A DNA stretch of 64,000 bases from Prorocentrum cordatum. Its lineage: Eukaryota > Sar > Dinophyceae > Prorocentrales > Prorocentraceae. Of the stretch, positions 24,117 through 35,800 are shown one piece after another. Numbering within the stretch: position 1 is the stretch's first letter; every line of letters begins with the position of its first letter. The notes beneath the pieces are model-generated. The model saw nothing but the letters and a program-made list of their open reading frames with translations. It was not told where the DNA came from and searched no databases. The DNA is taken from the NCBI GenBank assembly GCA_963575745.1, contig CAUYUJ010017813.1, positions 159,868 through 223,867 of the forward strand. Reading direction: 5' to 3'. A program made the translations under genes and the position numbers.

Positions 24117-24222
24117 ACTTTTGGCGCTCCTCGCGGATTTCCTGGATCTGCGCTGGAATCCCCTCCCTGGCGCGAGGGGGCCCCGGCGCGGATCCAAGAA
24201 ATCCCCGCGGAGCGCCAAAAGT
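24117..24222. repeat. 40-bp-arm foldback
   Basis: Arms 24117-24156 (acttttggcgctcc…ctgg) and 24183-24222 (ccggcgcgg…gcgccaaaagt) are inverted complements over 40 bases with about six mismatches, around a 26-nt spacer. Confidence 0.85.
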
Positions 24223-24409
24223 CTATGCCTATGGCATTCCTTCTTCGATTTTTGGTTGGGGGGCGGAGGACAGCTCTTTTTCGTACTGGGGCTCTCGCTT
24301 GGGTCGATGATCCTCAGAACGTGTGTTAGCCCCAACGTCTGTTTGTCCATCCAGGCCCTGCGATACGACGCAGGCGATGTAATGTTCTACTGGTTGGGCT
24401 GAAGGGGGT

Positions 24410-24416
24410 AACACAC

Positions 24417-24470
<54 letters not shown>
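24410..24470. repeat. (AC)n microsatellite
   Basis: About 29 ac dinucleotides with one acgc interruption. Confidence 0.98.
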
Positions 24471-24479
24471 GGCTAACAC

Positions 24480-25780
24480 ACTCGTCCCGAAAACCATCGA
24501 CTGGGACTTCGTTGGCCTGCATGACCCGGAACCTCCACACATGCAGTGCTGCACGGATCCTGGGGGAGGCGTGTTTTTCAAAACCGAGCTCTCGCCCGAC
24601 GTTTCCTCGAAGGTCATGGCCACTGCGCGCACTTTGCACAGCGTTTGCACGGATGCGGGGCGATCCTGATTCAAGAGGGAGATTTCGCTGCACACCCCGT
24701 CGAACAACATGACCACACGCTTCCGCAGTTCTGATGATGCGCCAGACACTGCAAACCAGCTATTTTTTCTCAGAGCGGGGCAGTCGCCACAGTGGCAGGC
24801 CCACCTGTGCTGGTTTTCCAAAAGGGTTTGGCGCGGTTCTTAAGGTGAATTGGGAAAACCTGTAAGAGCATCCGGGGAGGGGGCTCGAGACAGGAGGGTC
24901 GCATTGCAGCATCGCAAATAATCTTCGGTTTACTCCGGTGCCCCTTCTCCTTGCCGTCCTCCCTCCTACCTCTTTTCCTCCTCCTCCTGAACCTCTTCCT
25001 CCTCCTCCCTGCTCCTTCTCCGCCCATCTCCCCGTTCTCCTGCTCGTCCTCCTCCGCCTCCTTTCTTACTCGTCTTCCTCATCCTCCTCCTCCTCCTCCT
25101 CCTCCTGCTCCTCCTCCTCCTCCCCTCCTCCCCTTCTTCTCTCCTCTCCTCCTCCTCCCTCCTCCTCCTCCTCCCCTCCCCCTCCCCCTCCGTTCTTACT
25201 CGTCTTCTTCCTCCTCCTCCTCCTCCTCCTCCTCCTCCTCCTCCTCCTCCTCCTCCTCCTCCTCCTCCTCCCTCCCCCTCCTCCTCCTCCCCCTCACTTC
25301 GGGATCCTCGCTCGCGCGCCCTGCCCAAGTCGGCCCCCCCGCAATCAGCCGTCCTGCGGCGGGTGCGCGGCGGCTCTCCGACTCGCAGCCCGGCGCGCCG
25401 CCGTCCTGAGAAGCCAGGGGCGGCGAGCGAAAAGAGGGATCAGCCAGGGAGGAGGAGGATGATAACGAGGAGGAGGAGGAGGAGGAGGAGGAGGAGGAGG
25501 AGGAGGAGGAGGATAACGAGGAGGAGGAGGAGGAGGAGGAGGAGGAGGAGGAGGAGGGAGATAGGTACCCCAGGTGCTGATGTACATGTCCAGTGAGCAG
25601 GCACAACTAGGCGAAGACGGCACATCCATAAATCCATGACAGGCTTTCGACTCACAATTGGACTAAAGAACCAATGAAGTTGTTCCCAAGTCTGTACCCG
25701 ACACACACACACACATATATATACCTATACGACCACCCTTCGGGTGATAAGGAGGTTCGGGGGGGGGGAGGAACCAACGT
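24480..25780. other. Non-coding DNA with TCC and GGA tracts
   Basis: Weak 82-bp-type repeat remnants are visible near 24550-24600 (tttttcaaaaccgagctctcg). TCC tracts lie at about 24950-25290 and a GGA tract at 25450-25560. An (ac)n/(ta)n run is at 25700-25722. No gene is recognisable. Confidence 0.55.
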
Positions 25781-25784
25781 CTCA

Positions 25785-26005
25785 CTCGATCGGTCTCACT
25801 ATCGATCTCACTATCGATCTCAGTATCGGTCTCGCTCGATCGATCTCCCTCGATCGTTCTCACAATCGATGTCACTCGATATATCTCACAATTGATCTGA
25901 CTATCGATCTCACAAACGATCTCACAATCGATCTCACAATCGAAATCACATTCGGTCTCACTATCGATCTCACTATCGATATCACAACCGCTCTCACAAT
26001 CAACG
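25785..26005 (+). repeat. 12-bp 'atcgatctcact' minisatellite
   Basis: Tandem units atcgatctcac(t/a) with point variants, each carrying an atcgat palindrome. Confidence 0.92.
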
Positions 26006-26282
26006 TCATCATCATCAACAACAACAACATCATCATCAACATCATCATCACCAACATCATCATAATCGGAACACCGTCCCCATCATCAACACCAACATCA
26101 TCATCATCACGGGCATCAACATCATCGGGACACCACCATCGTCATCATCATCAGCACCATCATCACAATCATCATCATCATCAACATCATCATCATCAGC
26201 AGCATCGGGACACAGTCATCGTCATCATCATCATCATCAGCAGCAGCATCATCATCGGGACACCATCATCATCACCATCGTT

Positions 26283-26331
<49 letters not shown>

Positions 26332-26785
26332 GCATCATCATCATCATCGGGACACCATCATCATCATCATCTCATCCTCATCATCGACATCATCAGCATC
26401 AGCATCATCAACATCATCATCAGCATCATCATCGTCATCATCGGGGCACCATCATCATCATTACCAACATCAGCATCAACATCCTCATCATCATCATCAC
26501 CATCGGGACGCCATCATCATCAACATCATCATCACCATCGGAATAATTATCATCATCGGGACGCCATAATCATCATCAACCTCATCATCATCAACATCAT
26601 CATCATCATCGGACACAATCATAATCAGCATCATCAACATCAACATCATCATACTCATCATCACCGGGACACCATCATTGTCATCATCAAGATAATCAAC
26701 AAAATCATCATGATCATCATCCTCATCATCGGGACACCATCACCATCATCATCATCATCATCGTCATCATCATCATCGACATCAG

Positions 26786-26822
<37 letters not shown>

Positions 26823-26944
26823 GGGACACCATCATCATCATATCATCACCATCATCATCATCGTCCTCATCATCATCAGCATCATCATCAGCATCACCAT
26901 CCTCATCATCATCGTCATCATCATCATCAGCAGCATGATCATCC

Positions 26945-26975
<31 letters not shown>

Positions 26976-27031
26976 CATCACCATCATCATCATCATCATC
27001 TTCTCGTCATCACCATCATCACCATCATCAC

Positions 27032-27090
<59 letters not shown>
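26006..27090 (+). repeat. (ATC)n microsatellite with 'gggacacc' interruptions
   Basis: More than 1 kb of atc triplets, interrupted at irregular intervals by cgggacaccatc. The Ser/His/Ile frame over it is an artefact. Confidence 0.97.
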
Positions 27091-27092
<2 letters not shown>

Positions 27093-27185
27093 GCGGGACA
27101 CCGCGGGACACCGGCGGGACACCGCGGGGCACCGCGGGACACCGCGGGACACCGCGGGACACCGGCGGGACACCGCGGGCCACCG
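27091..27185 (+). repeat. 'cgcgggacac' minisatellite
   Basis: About eight units of 10-12 bp (gcgggacacc(g)). The core gggacacc is the same one that interrupts the preceding ATC array, so the two repeats share an origin. Confidence 0.92.
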
Positions 27186-27690
27186 GCCGCCCGGAAGGGA
27201 GTCATTTGGTCCGGCCGCGCCTCAGCCACAGGAGACTTTCTCTCGCCCGCCCACGCAGCTTCGCCTCGCCCGCACGGCACGCACGAACACGAAACCGAAA
27301 TCGATTTCCCGGTAGGGGGGCTCTCCGTTCCACTTCGATCTCACCCCCCAACCTCCGATATATAGATATATGTATATACATGACCGCAGAAGACCTTACT
27401 CATCATCACACGGCACATCTGTCACAGTCATTTACCCACAGCCCCATACCCTGCACACGCCCACGGAGGTATACCTGGGGGAGAGGCGTCGAGGGAAGGC
27501 CTCTACATGGATCAGCGGACACTTAGAAGCTTGGACAGATTGACAAGACGACCCATACTGTTTCTCATACATAGTCTCCGTTGCCATCGGGCTCAAATCT
27601 ATAGCTGGCACGTTCGCCAGCACATGCATACTCAGCTCGAGGTTCCCGGCGCCGCCCCCTTACACTCGGACCAATAGCAACACATACGCT
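27186..27690. other. No recognised feature
   Basis: Transition from GC-rich repeats to the A+C-rich block. A short (ta)-rich stretch lies at 27356-27380. Confidence 0.5.
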
Positions 27691-30485
27691 GTGTTCGAGA
27701 GTACATGGGCCAATGCGCGACGGTTCGCCTATCGACATTCACTGTCAATCCACATGACATGGTCACTCAAGAAGGATGACGACATCACAAAAGAGCCCAA
27801 GTATCTGATCGACTCGCTGTACCGACAGTCGACCGAACAGTACATTGATGGGGGAAGCGGGACTACACCTCCACTACTACGTACCCACGGTCGAAAAAAA
27901 ACCCGACCTACTACGCAAAGCTACCTCATCCACATACGACCCAGACTGCGCACAACCACTACGCGCACATGTCGGGCCAGACGAGCAGAATATGATCACC
28001 GAGGCCGACATCGAGAAGCACTTTGTCCACGTCTCCCTACGACTTGGCCACGGATACTTGCCTGTACCCACCAGCAAAGGCTTGGCCAAGGCCAGGATAC
28101 AGACGCACATTACAATTGCATATGTACCCGACATCAACAAGAACTACTAGAACCTACTATACGGTCGGCTCACATCAGCACTTGCGGGCTGGAAATACCT
28201 ATGCTCACACCGTCACGTCGAGCTACACTGGTCACACTGGCCGAAAGAAATTCCATATTACAGAAAGGCCGACTACAGACCCCACCACCAGCCATTCATC
28301 GACGACGAGGAGCCACCAAGATACTTACGCAAAGCTCCAGTCATACACAGCACGTGGGAGCAGCTCAGCAACGACATCGACCAAAATAAGGTACGAGACA
28401 AATGCGCATACTACAATGAGGACGGCACCAAAAAACTCACAGAAGCACTACACAACATATTCTGCCAACAGAGCATCACGAGGTACGAGTTCCAGATTGA
28501 CGACGACTACGCCATCCACGCAAAGTTCAAGCACGACGAAAATGACTACGAAGCACGTACCTTCACATGCTCAATGACAGACTCACACCACAACGTCACA
28601 TCAGTGTCTGAGCTACTTTCACTCACCAACTACTTTGCCGACGCACTACACACATCAGGCGCCTCGACGGAAGCCTTGGATCTGCGCCCATTACAGAGGT
28701 GCACCCGAGCAAATACGTCATCTACGACGACTGCAACCCGAACTACATTCAGGCCGAGACATCCGACGTCCTACTGCACCCTCATGGACCACAATTCACA
28801 TACGACCCGCCGATGTTGTGACAAAGGACGGCCTCCGACTCCGCACCGACCTACCACCAAACGGCGAGCACTACGCATTCGTACAACATCTTACAGATAC
28901 GAGATCGAGAAGGCCTTATGCGACCACCTGGAAGAGCTACGATTCATGTGAAATGGTCAGAGGAGAATGCTACCACCAGAGCAAACCATACCCATCCTAA
29001 TGTTCAAGAGAAACAAAACGAAACACGACAAACGAATATACGAATGTAACCACGAATGCATCCCACCCGAACCACCGCGGATGCCAATGCCGCCGGCACA
29101 GAACGACGACGCGCCAACGGCCCAATGGCAATACTGCCAATTCGAAACTTACGACATTTCAGCGTCAGCGGACAACAACTGCGACAGAGACGACCCATGG
29201 GCCAAGATGAGCCGAGCTTCTGACTTTCTCGAAGCTTGTCTACCACCGCGCAAACCAAACAGATACCATGACATGCACCTACCCAGTGGCTGGACCGCCT
29301 AATGCCACTACGTCGACCCACGCGAAGATACCCAAGGAGAAAACATTGGGCACCATGCAGTAGACTATCAAGAGGCAACCAACACATACACCTGCAAGTT
29401 CCCCTACGACCACCTACTACTGACTGGATGGCACTGGTATCTTACCAAACACAACAGCGAGATCTTTGTGCACAGCGGCAGGCAGCAGGACCTATCGCAT
29501 CGACCCTCAAGCGACACCACTGACCACTTATACATTCCCTGTTACGACTTGCAGACACACGCCCACATCAACACGCAGGAGGACAAGCACCACTCAGCAA
29601 TGCCAAGATCAAAGCCATACAAGAAGTGGCACAATGGCTCAATACTTGCCACGACGACTACGACAGTAAGTACAACTGGGCAGCACGACTACGCGACACA
29701 ACACTCCTACTGCAACGCATCTGCAACCCACAAGATCCAAGGCCACCGCCATCCTGGACCGCTAACAATAAACCGAACAACCCAACAAACGCAACTGAGC
29801 ACACACAACCCAATAACGGAACAGTAGACGGCACAGCAGCCACAGCAACCTAAAGTGCGCACACAACCAACAACCACGCAGCAGGGCAACACTCCACACG
29901 CGCAACAAAAACACAACACAATACCAAACAAACCCATGCCAAAGGTACGCAATAGCATGATGACCATTCCGTGCAAACCACCGCCAGCGCACCTAACACA
30001 ACGACCGCCGAACACGCCTAACACTAGCAATACGACGGCAACGGCAACCGCACCTACACCCGCGTTCACCGCAATGATCAAATCGTCACCGTCGTACATA
30101 TACCTACGGCCACACCCTCCACCACCCGCCATGATACCGATCATATACCCGCCTGGAAAACGACATCAACACACAACCACGGATACAAGCCATCCCGTGG
30201 CGGCAGCTAGCACCGCAGGCACTAGCGACACGGCGCACATACTTCACGACGCAAACCGCACAAACAATTGCAGCACATCAAGAAGCAGCTCGACGCGGGG
30301 AACAACTGATACACATCTTCGACCGACGTGTCATCTTCATCAACAAGACTGGTGGCCCCACACTCCAAAACTACATCGACAGACTACGCGGGTACCAAAT
30401 TCGCTACGAGACATACCTCAATAGCCTCAACGAACACACACTGGGTGCATATTTTAGGGAGCCACCGCCCAAGCAAATGGGGTAG
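27691..30485 (+). pseudogene. A+C-rich broken protein gene, function unknown
   Basis: A long decayed reading frame. One frame is open with protein-like composition from about 27848 to 29650, broken by TAG (28148), TGA (28949) and TAA (29300). Frame changes are needed near 27850, between about 28690 and 28880, and near 29650. A last segment (about 30252-30485) ends AYFREPPPKQMG at TAG 30483-30485. Recognisable protein-like blocks include HVGPDEQNMITEADIEKHF, HVSLRLGHGYLP, THITIAYVPDIN, SITRYEFQIDDDYAIHAKF and DVVTKDGLRLRTDLPPNGEH. Third codon positions are almost all C or A, unlike the retroelement next door or the GC-rich flanks. I do not recognise the family. HVSL and HITIAYV recall the two His motifs of 2H phosphoesterases, but they are only ~27 residues apart, too close. 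It may be part of another mobile-element polyprotein. The 16-kb retrotransposon lies about 145 bp beyond its end. Confidence 0.55.
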
Positions 30486-30629
30486 ATACACAAGGCCGCT
30501 CCCAACAATTCTTGGTGCACGGCGGACTACCGCGATTTCCACACTAAGTACCCCTAGTGGGTCAATGACCGCAGAAGGACCCATACTGAAAGGCAGCACA
30601 GCCACTCCAGCACCCAGTCTGCGTACCAT

Positions 30630-30634
30630 GACCA
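30630..30634. repeat. Probable target-site duplication (left), gacca
   Basis: The five bases gacca directly abut the left LTR and reappear directly outside the right LTR (46589-46593). A 5-bp duplication is usual for Ty1/copia integration. The first four bases also match the end of the primer-binding site, so the left boundary could be read differently. Confidence 0.6.
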
Positions 30635-30886
30635 AGTCGAAAGTGAGCCTGGTAGCTCAAATATGGCATATAGCCTGGCAAATTGCATCCATCGCTCTGC
30701 TGTGAAGGTACAGTATGAGGGGTGGATGAATAAGATATGATAAGATCGATGTAATGACCTTTCCAGCACATAGCGAACACTCGCGGTGTCCGGGCAAATA
30801 GGGCGCGCGTGCCTTGGGCCAAAGGCAACGGCGCGCGAACTATGCTCCCGATACTGTAACATCTCCCAAAGAGCTACCCTTAAAGT
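30635..30886 (-). repeat. 3' LTR
   Basis: 252 bp, differing from the 5' LTR at four positions: t/g and c/t in the gataagat…atga(c/t)cttt part, a/g in gcgcga(a/g)cta, and the last base t/c. It does not begin TG and end CA. On the element's sense strand the tract just upstream of it is pyrimidine-rich (ctcctcccctccc) instead of a purine polypurine tract, which is unusual. Confidence 0.85.
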
Positions 30887-31256
30887 CGGGAGGGGAGGAG
30901 ACGGATAGCATAGTCGCACGCAAAGATCGCGCGCACGACTGTTTGCAAAGAAAAGAAAACAGTGCGTACAGTCTGGTCAAACACCAGACTGTAAGGCGAG
31001 TTTCCTCGCAAAGTATTTCACGCAAATACAGGACAGTCCCTTCAAACAATGAAGGGCTATCGGCTCAGTTAGAGGCAAGCCAAAATTAGGCCATACCTCA
31101 CCAAGCAAATGTGTATTAAGGCAAAGAGCCTGAGTTGTACGAAGCCGGCTCGTTGCCAGGCGTGAAATATAAGGCTCGTTTCCGAGCAGCTAAAGGGGCG
31201 CCTTTATAGTAGGCGCCCGTGCTGGCAAACTGGACCGCGAGGGCAACAAGGACAGA
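30887..31256 (-). other. 3' untranslated part of the retrotransposon with hairpins
   Basis: Lies between the RNase H stop and the 3' LTR. It contains an 11-bp perfect stem with a 5-nt loop (30967-30993, tacagtctggt…accagactgta) and an 8-bp stem with a 7-nt loop (31196-31218, gggcgcct…aggcgccc). It also holds two perfect GNRA-type hairpins (30996-31009 and 31174-31187) and one imperfect one (31148-31161). No coding sequence was found. Confidence 0.75.
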
Positions 31257-32830
31257 CTAAAATTGATTAGACTTAGGTTTGTCTCTGTCCTCGGGACCCC
31301 GAAAGGGAACAAATTGCTTCACGTCATACTTAAATGACTGAGTGCCTGACATCACTTCCAGAAGCAGCTCCCGATCGATGCTTCCCTTTGTATGCCCATC
31401 TGCGGTCATATCCCTAGTATCACACCATTGCACGTTATGTACTATACCTATATCCATGAGCTCACGTATCCAGCTGATATGTCCAAGCAGAGTCCGTTCT
31501 GTAGGTATTTTGAGATCCCTGCTTGATAAAGATTTGTAGACGGACTCGGCGTCTATGGTAAGAGAGACTTTGATAGCAAGGCCTCCAACTTCACGCATGT
31601 CTCGTAGTTGTCGTGGAGTCAAAGCCCCTGCCTTAAGCTCGTGGAGAGTAATGAGCGTAGGGTAACACTCATCAAGGTTATGTGCGGCTGCAAGTGCCTC
31701 CGCAGCATAACTGGACCTCACCTGTAATCGGTGTGATTTGCATAGTCCGTCACAGAGGTGGACGACGGACTTGCCTTGGGGCGAGTTTCCTCGCCGTAGT
31801 ACGTTGGCCCCGCGTATGCCGTAGCCCTTGGTCTCGTCATCCTCCTCCCCAGTAAGCTTCCGATACCCCGAATCGCTATGGATGTCAACTTCATTCGTCG
31901 GCTTCATCCGAGGGAAGGTAATACGTTTCGGACTGCTGATCAGCTTTCGCGTCGCAGCATTCAAACGTCTGACTTGCAAATTGGTGGGCTCTCGAATTTT
32001 CTGAAGAGAGACCACATATACCATAAGCCAGGATTGGGTAAGAAGGGCATAGGCGAGGGCTCCTCGCAGGCTGACGAACATGTCGGTAATGAGTTTCGTG
32101 GCTTTGGCGTCGGCCGCCGCTCCTGTAAGTTCTAGGTGTGTGATAGGACGTAGTTGTTTAATATACTCGTCCTGGTCCATGATCACATCTCCCTGATCAT
32201 TCTTAGTGTAGCGAACGGCGCAGTTCGTATATGTGTGCTTGTTGAGCTTGCATTTGCCAAATACCTTTTCGACACGTTGTACATAGTCGTCTATATTTTT
32301 CTCTAGACCTGTCATGTTAATATCATCGACATGTTTTGCCGTCAGAAGGTCTTGGCTGAATTCAAATTCAGGATCGTAGCTGGTCGGTGTAAGTCCTATA
32401 GCTCGTGTGGTCGTACGAAGTTTGAGAGAGAACGCTCTTGGAGCGTCCTTAGTACCCGTTCCTGGTTTGAGGCATCTAAGACAGTGTAGACTTTCGTCGT
32501 AGGATGAGAAGCCAGGCAAGGTACGAAGTACCTGAGCGCTTCCTGGTGGAAGAGTAAAGCAAACCATGCGAGTTTCCTCGCCGGTGGCATGGGCAAGTTC
32601 CTCATAGGTCAAACCTTATAGGAACGCCTTATCGATATCCATGGATGCTAAGATCCACTCTGGATGACATGCCGCTTCACTTGCCAGGAGTCGTTGGGAC
32701 TGCCTTCGGGCGGTTCCCGAGAATGTTTCCACATCAAAAGCCTCAGTATCCATAAATCCGCGAAGGGCCAGTCTGAGACGAATGGTTTTGACGTTCTCGG
32801 TGCCCATCTTTACGAACTTCGGATGTCATG
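31257..32830 (-). pseudogene. Reverse transcriptase and RNase H portion, interrupted
   Basis: C-terminal part of pol in a frame different from the preceding one; the frameshift is near 32825. The RT begins around KMGTENVKTIRLRLALRGFM. Motif A is MDIDKAFL, followed at once by TAA (32616-32618) where family members would have a sense codon, then GLTYEEL in the same frame. Motif B is GTGTKDAPRAF, and motif C is HVDD in place of the usual YVDD (near 32325). RNase H residues are visible: DIHSDSG, SSYAAEALAAAH, IDAESVYKSL and DMTADGHTKG. The frame ends normally at 31257. Apart from the frameshift and the stop, the domain looks complete. It would copy the element's RNA into DNA within virus-like particles. 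As written it cannot be translated in one piece, unless by recoding. Confidence 0.88.
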
Positions 32831-35800
32831 ATGTCGATGTTGGAAGCTTTGGATAAATCGTACACCTCAAAGCATCGGTTATCAATCCAGATTTTGAGCT
32901 CAGTATATAAGGCTTCACTAACCTCCTTTGGATGTGCTGCTATGTCGGCTTTGGTCAGTAGATCATCTTCTTTGACAACCACAGCACGTTTAGCAGCAGA
33001 GGATACATATACTCTCATCGTTGCGACCATATCGGTATCGAGCTGTGCAAGTTGAGTCTGATCCAACACTATTTTTGACATTTCTGATGTAAAGCATAGT
33101 TCAACGTAAGGACCGTATTCATCACTGTCTAGAAAGTAGCTCTCGTCAGTTGTGTTTGAACAAAGCGATACTGGACAGGACTCACATGATTTCGGCTCGT
33201 CTCCGAGCATATCTGATGATGTAATATCATCTTCGTCCACAAATGCTGAAACCAAAACACATTGGTCGGGCAGCATAGTTGTTGGGACGCAATAGAGATA
33301 ATCATCGGTAATCGTCGTAGGATGAAGGTCCATACGTAGCTCGCCGTACCACTCTTCCAGCATCATAGCTTCAATATTGTGTTCCTCATTTTCCTCATAG
33401 ATTGTCGACAGACGGCCTTCGCTCGGCGATGAAGCATCTGGTGTGTCTGGAGAAGGCCTGTTTCCAGGCGACTCGTGTTCTCCAGACGTGTTGCTTGGAT
33501 GCTGATATTTAGCCAAATCGTCGTGGAATCCTAAGGAAGGGACACGTGAAGTCAAGCATTGAATAAGTCTGGAGTGAGTGCTACCAGTGATCTGAGAAAT
33601 GTTTAAGCCAGTGCCCACACATTCGTAATAGTGGAACGCCGGGCTGATGTCGTTGTCATAGTGGATCAGCGTAGACCCGGTGGCGTACTTTACTGCAGGT
33701 AGGCTTGACACACTCTTAGCCAATCGAACTGCTACTACATGTTCTACTCGGAAGTAATTTCGTACGAGATACTGTAGTGCTAAGTGTACGCGCGGGTGAA
33801 ACTTGCTGTCGTCTGACAGATTAAGGTTTCCCTTGTAATCGGGAATGTACCCGAAAACTTTGGCAGGTTTCCCTGCGCTGAGGTGTGCCACATAAGCAAG
33901 GACGGTTTGCATAGCCATATTATCCATGCCAAGTTCCCGTGTGAGGAGACATTCGATGTACAGTGTGTGACGAGCATCAGGATACATCGCAATTGCCTCA
34001 CGAGATCCTGCCTTGACAACAATATGTCCTCTCTCAGGCACATTTCGGATCACCGGGAATGGGCCGTTCCAGCCTCCATGGCCGTCCTTGGTGGCAGTAG
34101 GTCGGTGGTAGTCGACCAAATCCCCTGATGAGTAGAGGCGAGCACCATCAGGAGTCGTCTTAGCCCTAAGAGCCCGATTTGTCTTGGCCACAGCAGTAGC
34201 CTGAGTTATAGCTTCTAGGCTGACTTCCCTTACACGACGTTCTCGTTCGTGTCCTGAAGTCTCGGGTCCCTTGGGAAAGTCAAGGGCATCGAGATCAGGA
34301 AGGAAGGAGGGCTGACGTCCTGTGTGTGCCTGATATGGCGATACTCCGTTATAAAACGTAAACGCAGTAGTAACGAAGATGCCTTCCGCCAATACTCTAG
34401 TGAATACAACAGGGATGTTGTGTCTATTCAATTCTTCCTCAATCATGTGGAGGACGCCTCTGAGAATGCCGTTTCGTGACTCAATTGAAGTCGCGCGTTG
34501 GCCAGGTGCTCGGATACGAAGTTCCGTGCCCTTATTGGCCATCATGGTTTTAGCGGCATCGTTATTCAGGGCGCCTTCTCCGTCTGAGTATAAAACTTTG
34601 AAGGGTCCGCGATAGGCAATCCAGCAATAGTGGTAGGCGTCGATGATAGCGTCACGTTCTCTGTCGGAAATTTCTAGGCCTGCTGCCAGGCGAATACAAC
34701 GATCCATAATATGAAATATGGTCCGTTTCTTGTAAAACATGAGGCCCATTTCCCCTTCATCGAGCCAGTTACCAGGAAGGCTCACCGATGGTAGTGTTGA
34801 GTTTCCTGGACGTTCCCATGCTCTACATTCCCGACAGGTATCACAGACTTCCTTGATCATGTTCAGTCGAACGTTATCAAGCCCCACCTTTTCGAGGATT
34901 AGCCTCATCTTTGGCTCCTTCGCATGATGCCATCGCAGATGCAGTTTTCGGAGTTCCTTTTTCACGACATGAGGTTCGTGACTACGGAGACTCTGTAGAC
35001 TGTGTTGGATGTCGAATCTCGTCCAGTCGGGTAGTCGTGGAGCCCCAGAGCCGGTGGAGGCAAGAGGGTTCCTTGTAGCTCTCCGTAGTTGGTCCCCTGT
35101 GTTAACTGCGTCTGGAGGTGGTGGTACGCCTTGTAGACGGCCGCGGCGGGCCGCTACCTGTGGCACTTCGCTAGAAGACGCAGAAGGCGTGTTTCCACGC
35201 TCGGGGGCGTCTCGTAGCATGTCGTAGCTGCTGGCACCGGATGTCGGATCGACGTTGCCGAAGGATCGTGGTCGTGGTGGCCTGGCATGTGCGCCTTGAC
35301 GGCCACCTGAAGCTGAAGCTTGGCCCTCACCAGGTTTAGGTAAGGGTTTCCACCAAGCTGGCACAGTTTTGCCTTCGGGGTCGCGGTCGTCTGGTAGTTT
35401 AAATGGTTCAGCAAAACGACATTTACCAGGTTCGGTATCGAGGTGGTTCTTAACACCCTTGCTTCTCGTAAGATCCCTCTGACATGCTGGACATGGCCAA
35501 TATACAGAGATGGAATCATGATATTTACACTGCGTAGGGTCTCTGTTATGGCTCGGACTGTCCTTTCGGACATTGTCGATGCATGCCGGGCAAGTAGCCA
35601 CCTTTGGGATGATACGATCACCGATGCGTCTCATACCTTCGCCTGGTTCAGCTTGATCGGGAAGGTCTGTAGGATAAGCATGTGCGGTACTTATAGGCGC
35701 GTTTCCGCGCGTGGTGTCAATGGCTTTCGCCAGATATACAGCTTCCACGAAGGCAGACTGCAGTCGTCGGGTGTATTTTTGTGCCAGTGAAAGCTCGATA

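Noticed and set aside
25744-27315. A 523-codon Ser/His/Ile frame
   Set aside because: Translation of the atc triplet array and its neighbours; no non-repetitive domain.
27900-28150. A 2H phosphoesterase domain
   Set aside because: HVSL and HITIAYV are only about 27 residues apart, far less than usual for the family; kept only as a weak hint under the pseudogene.
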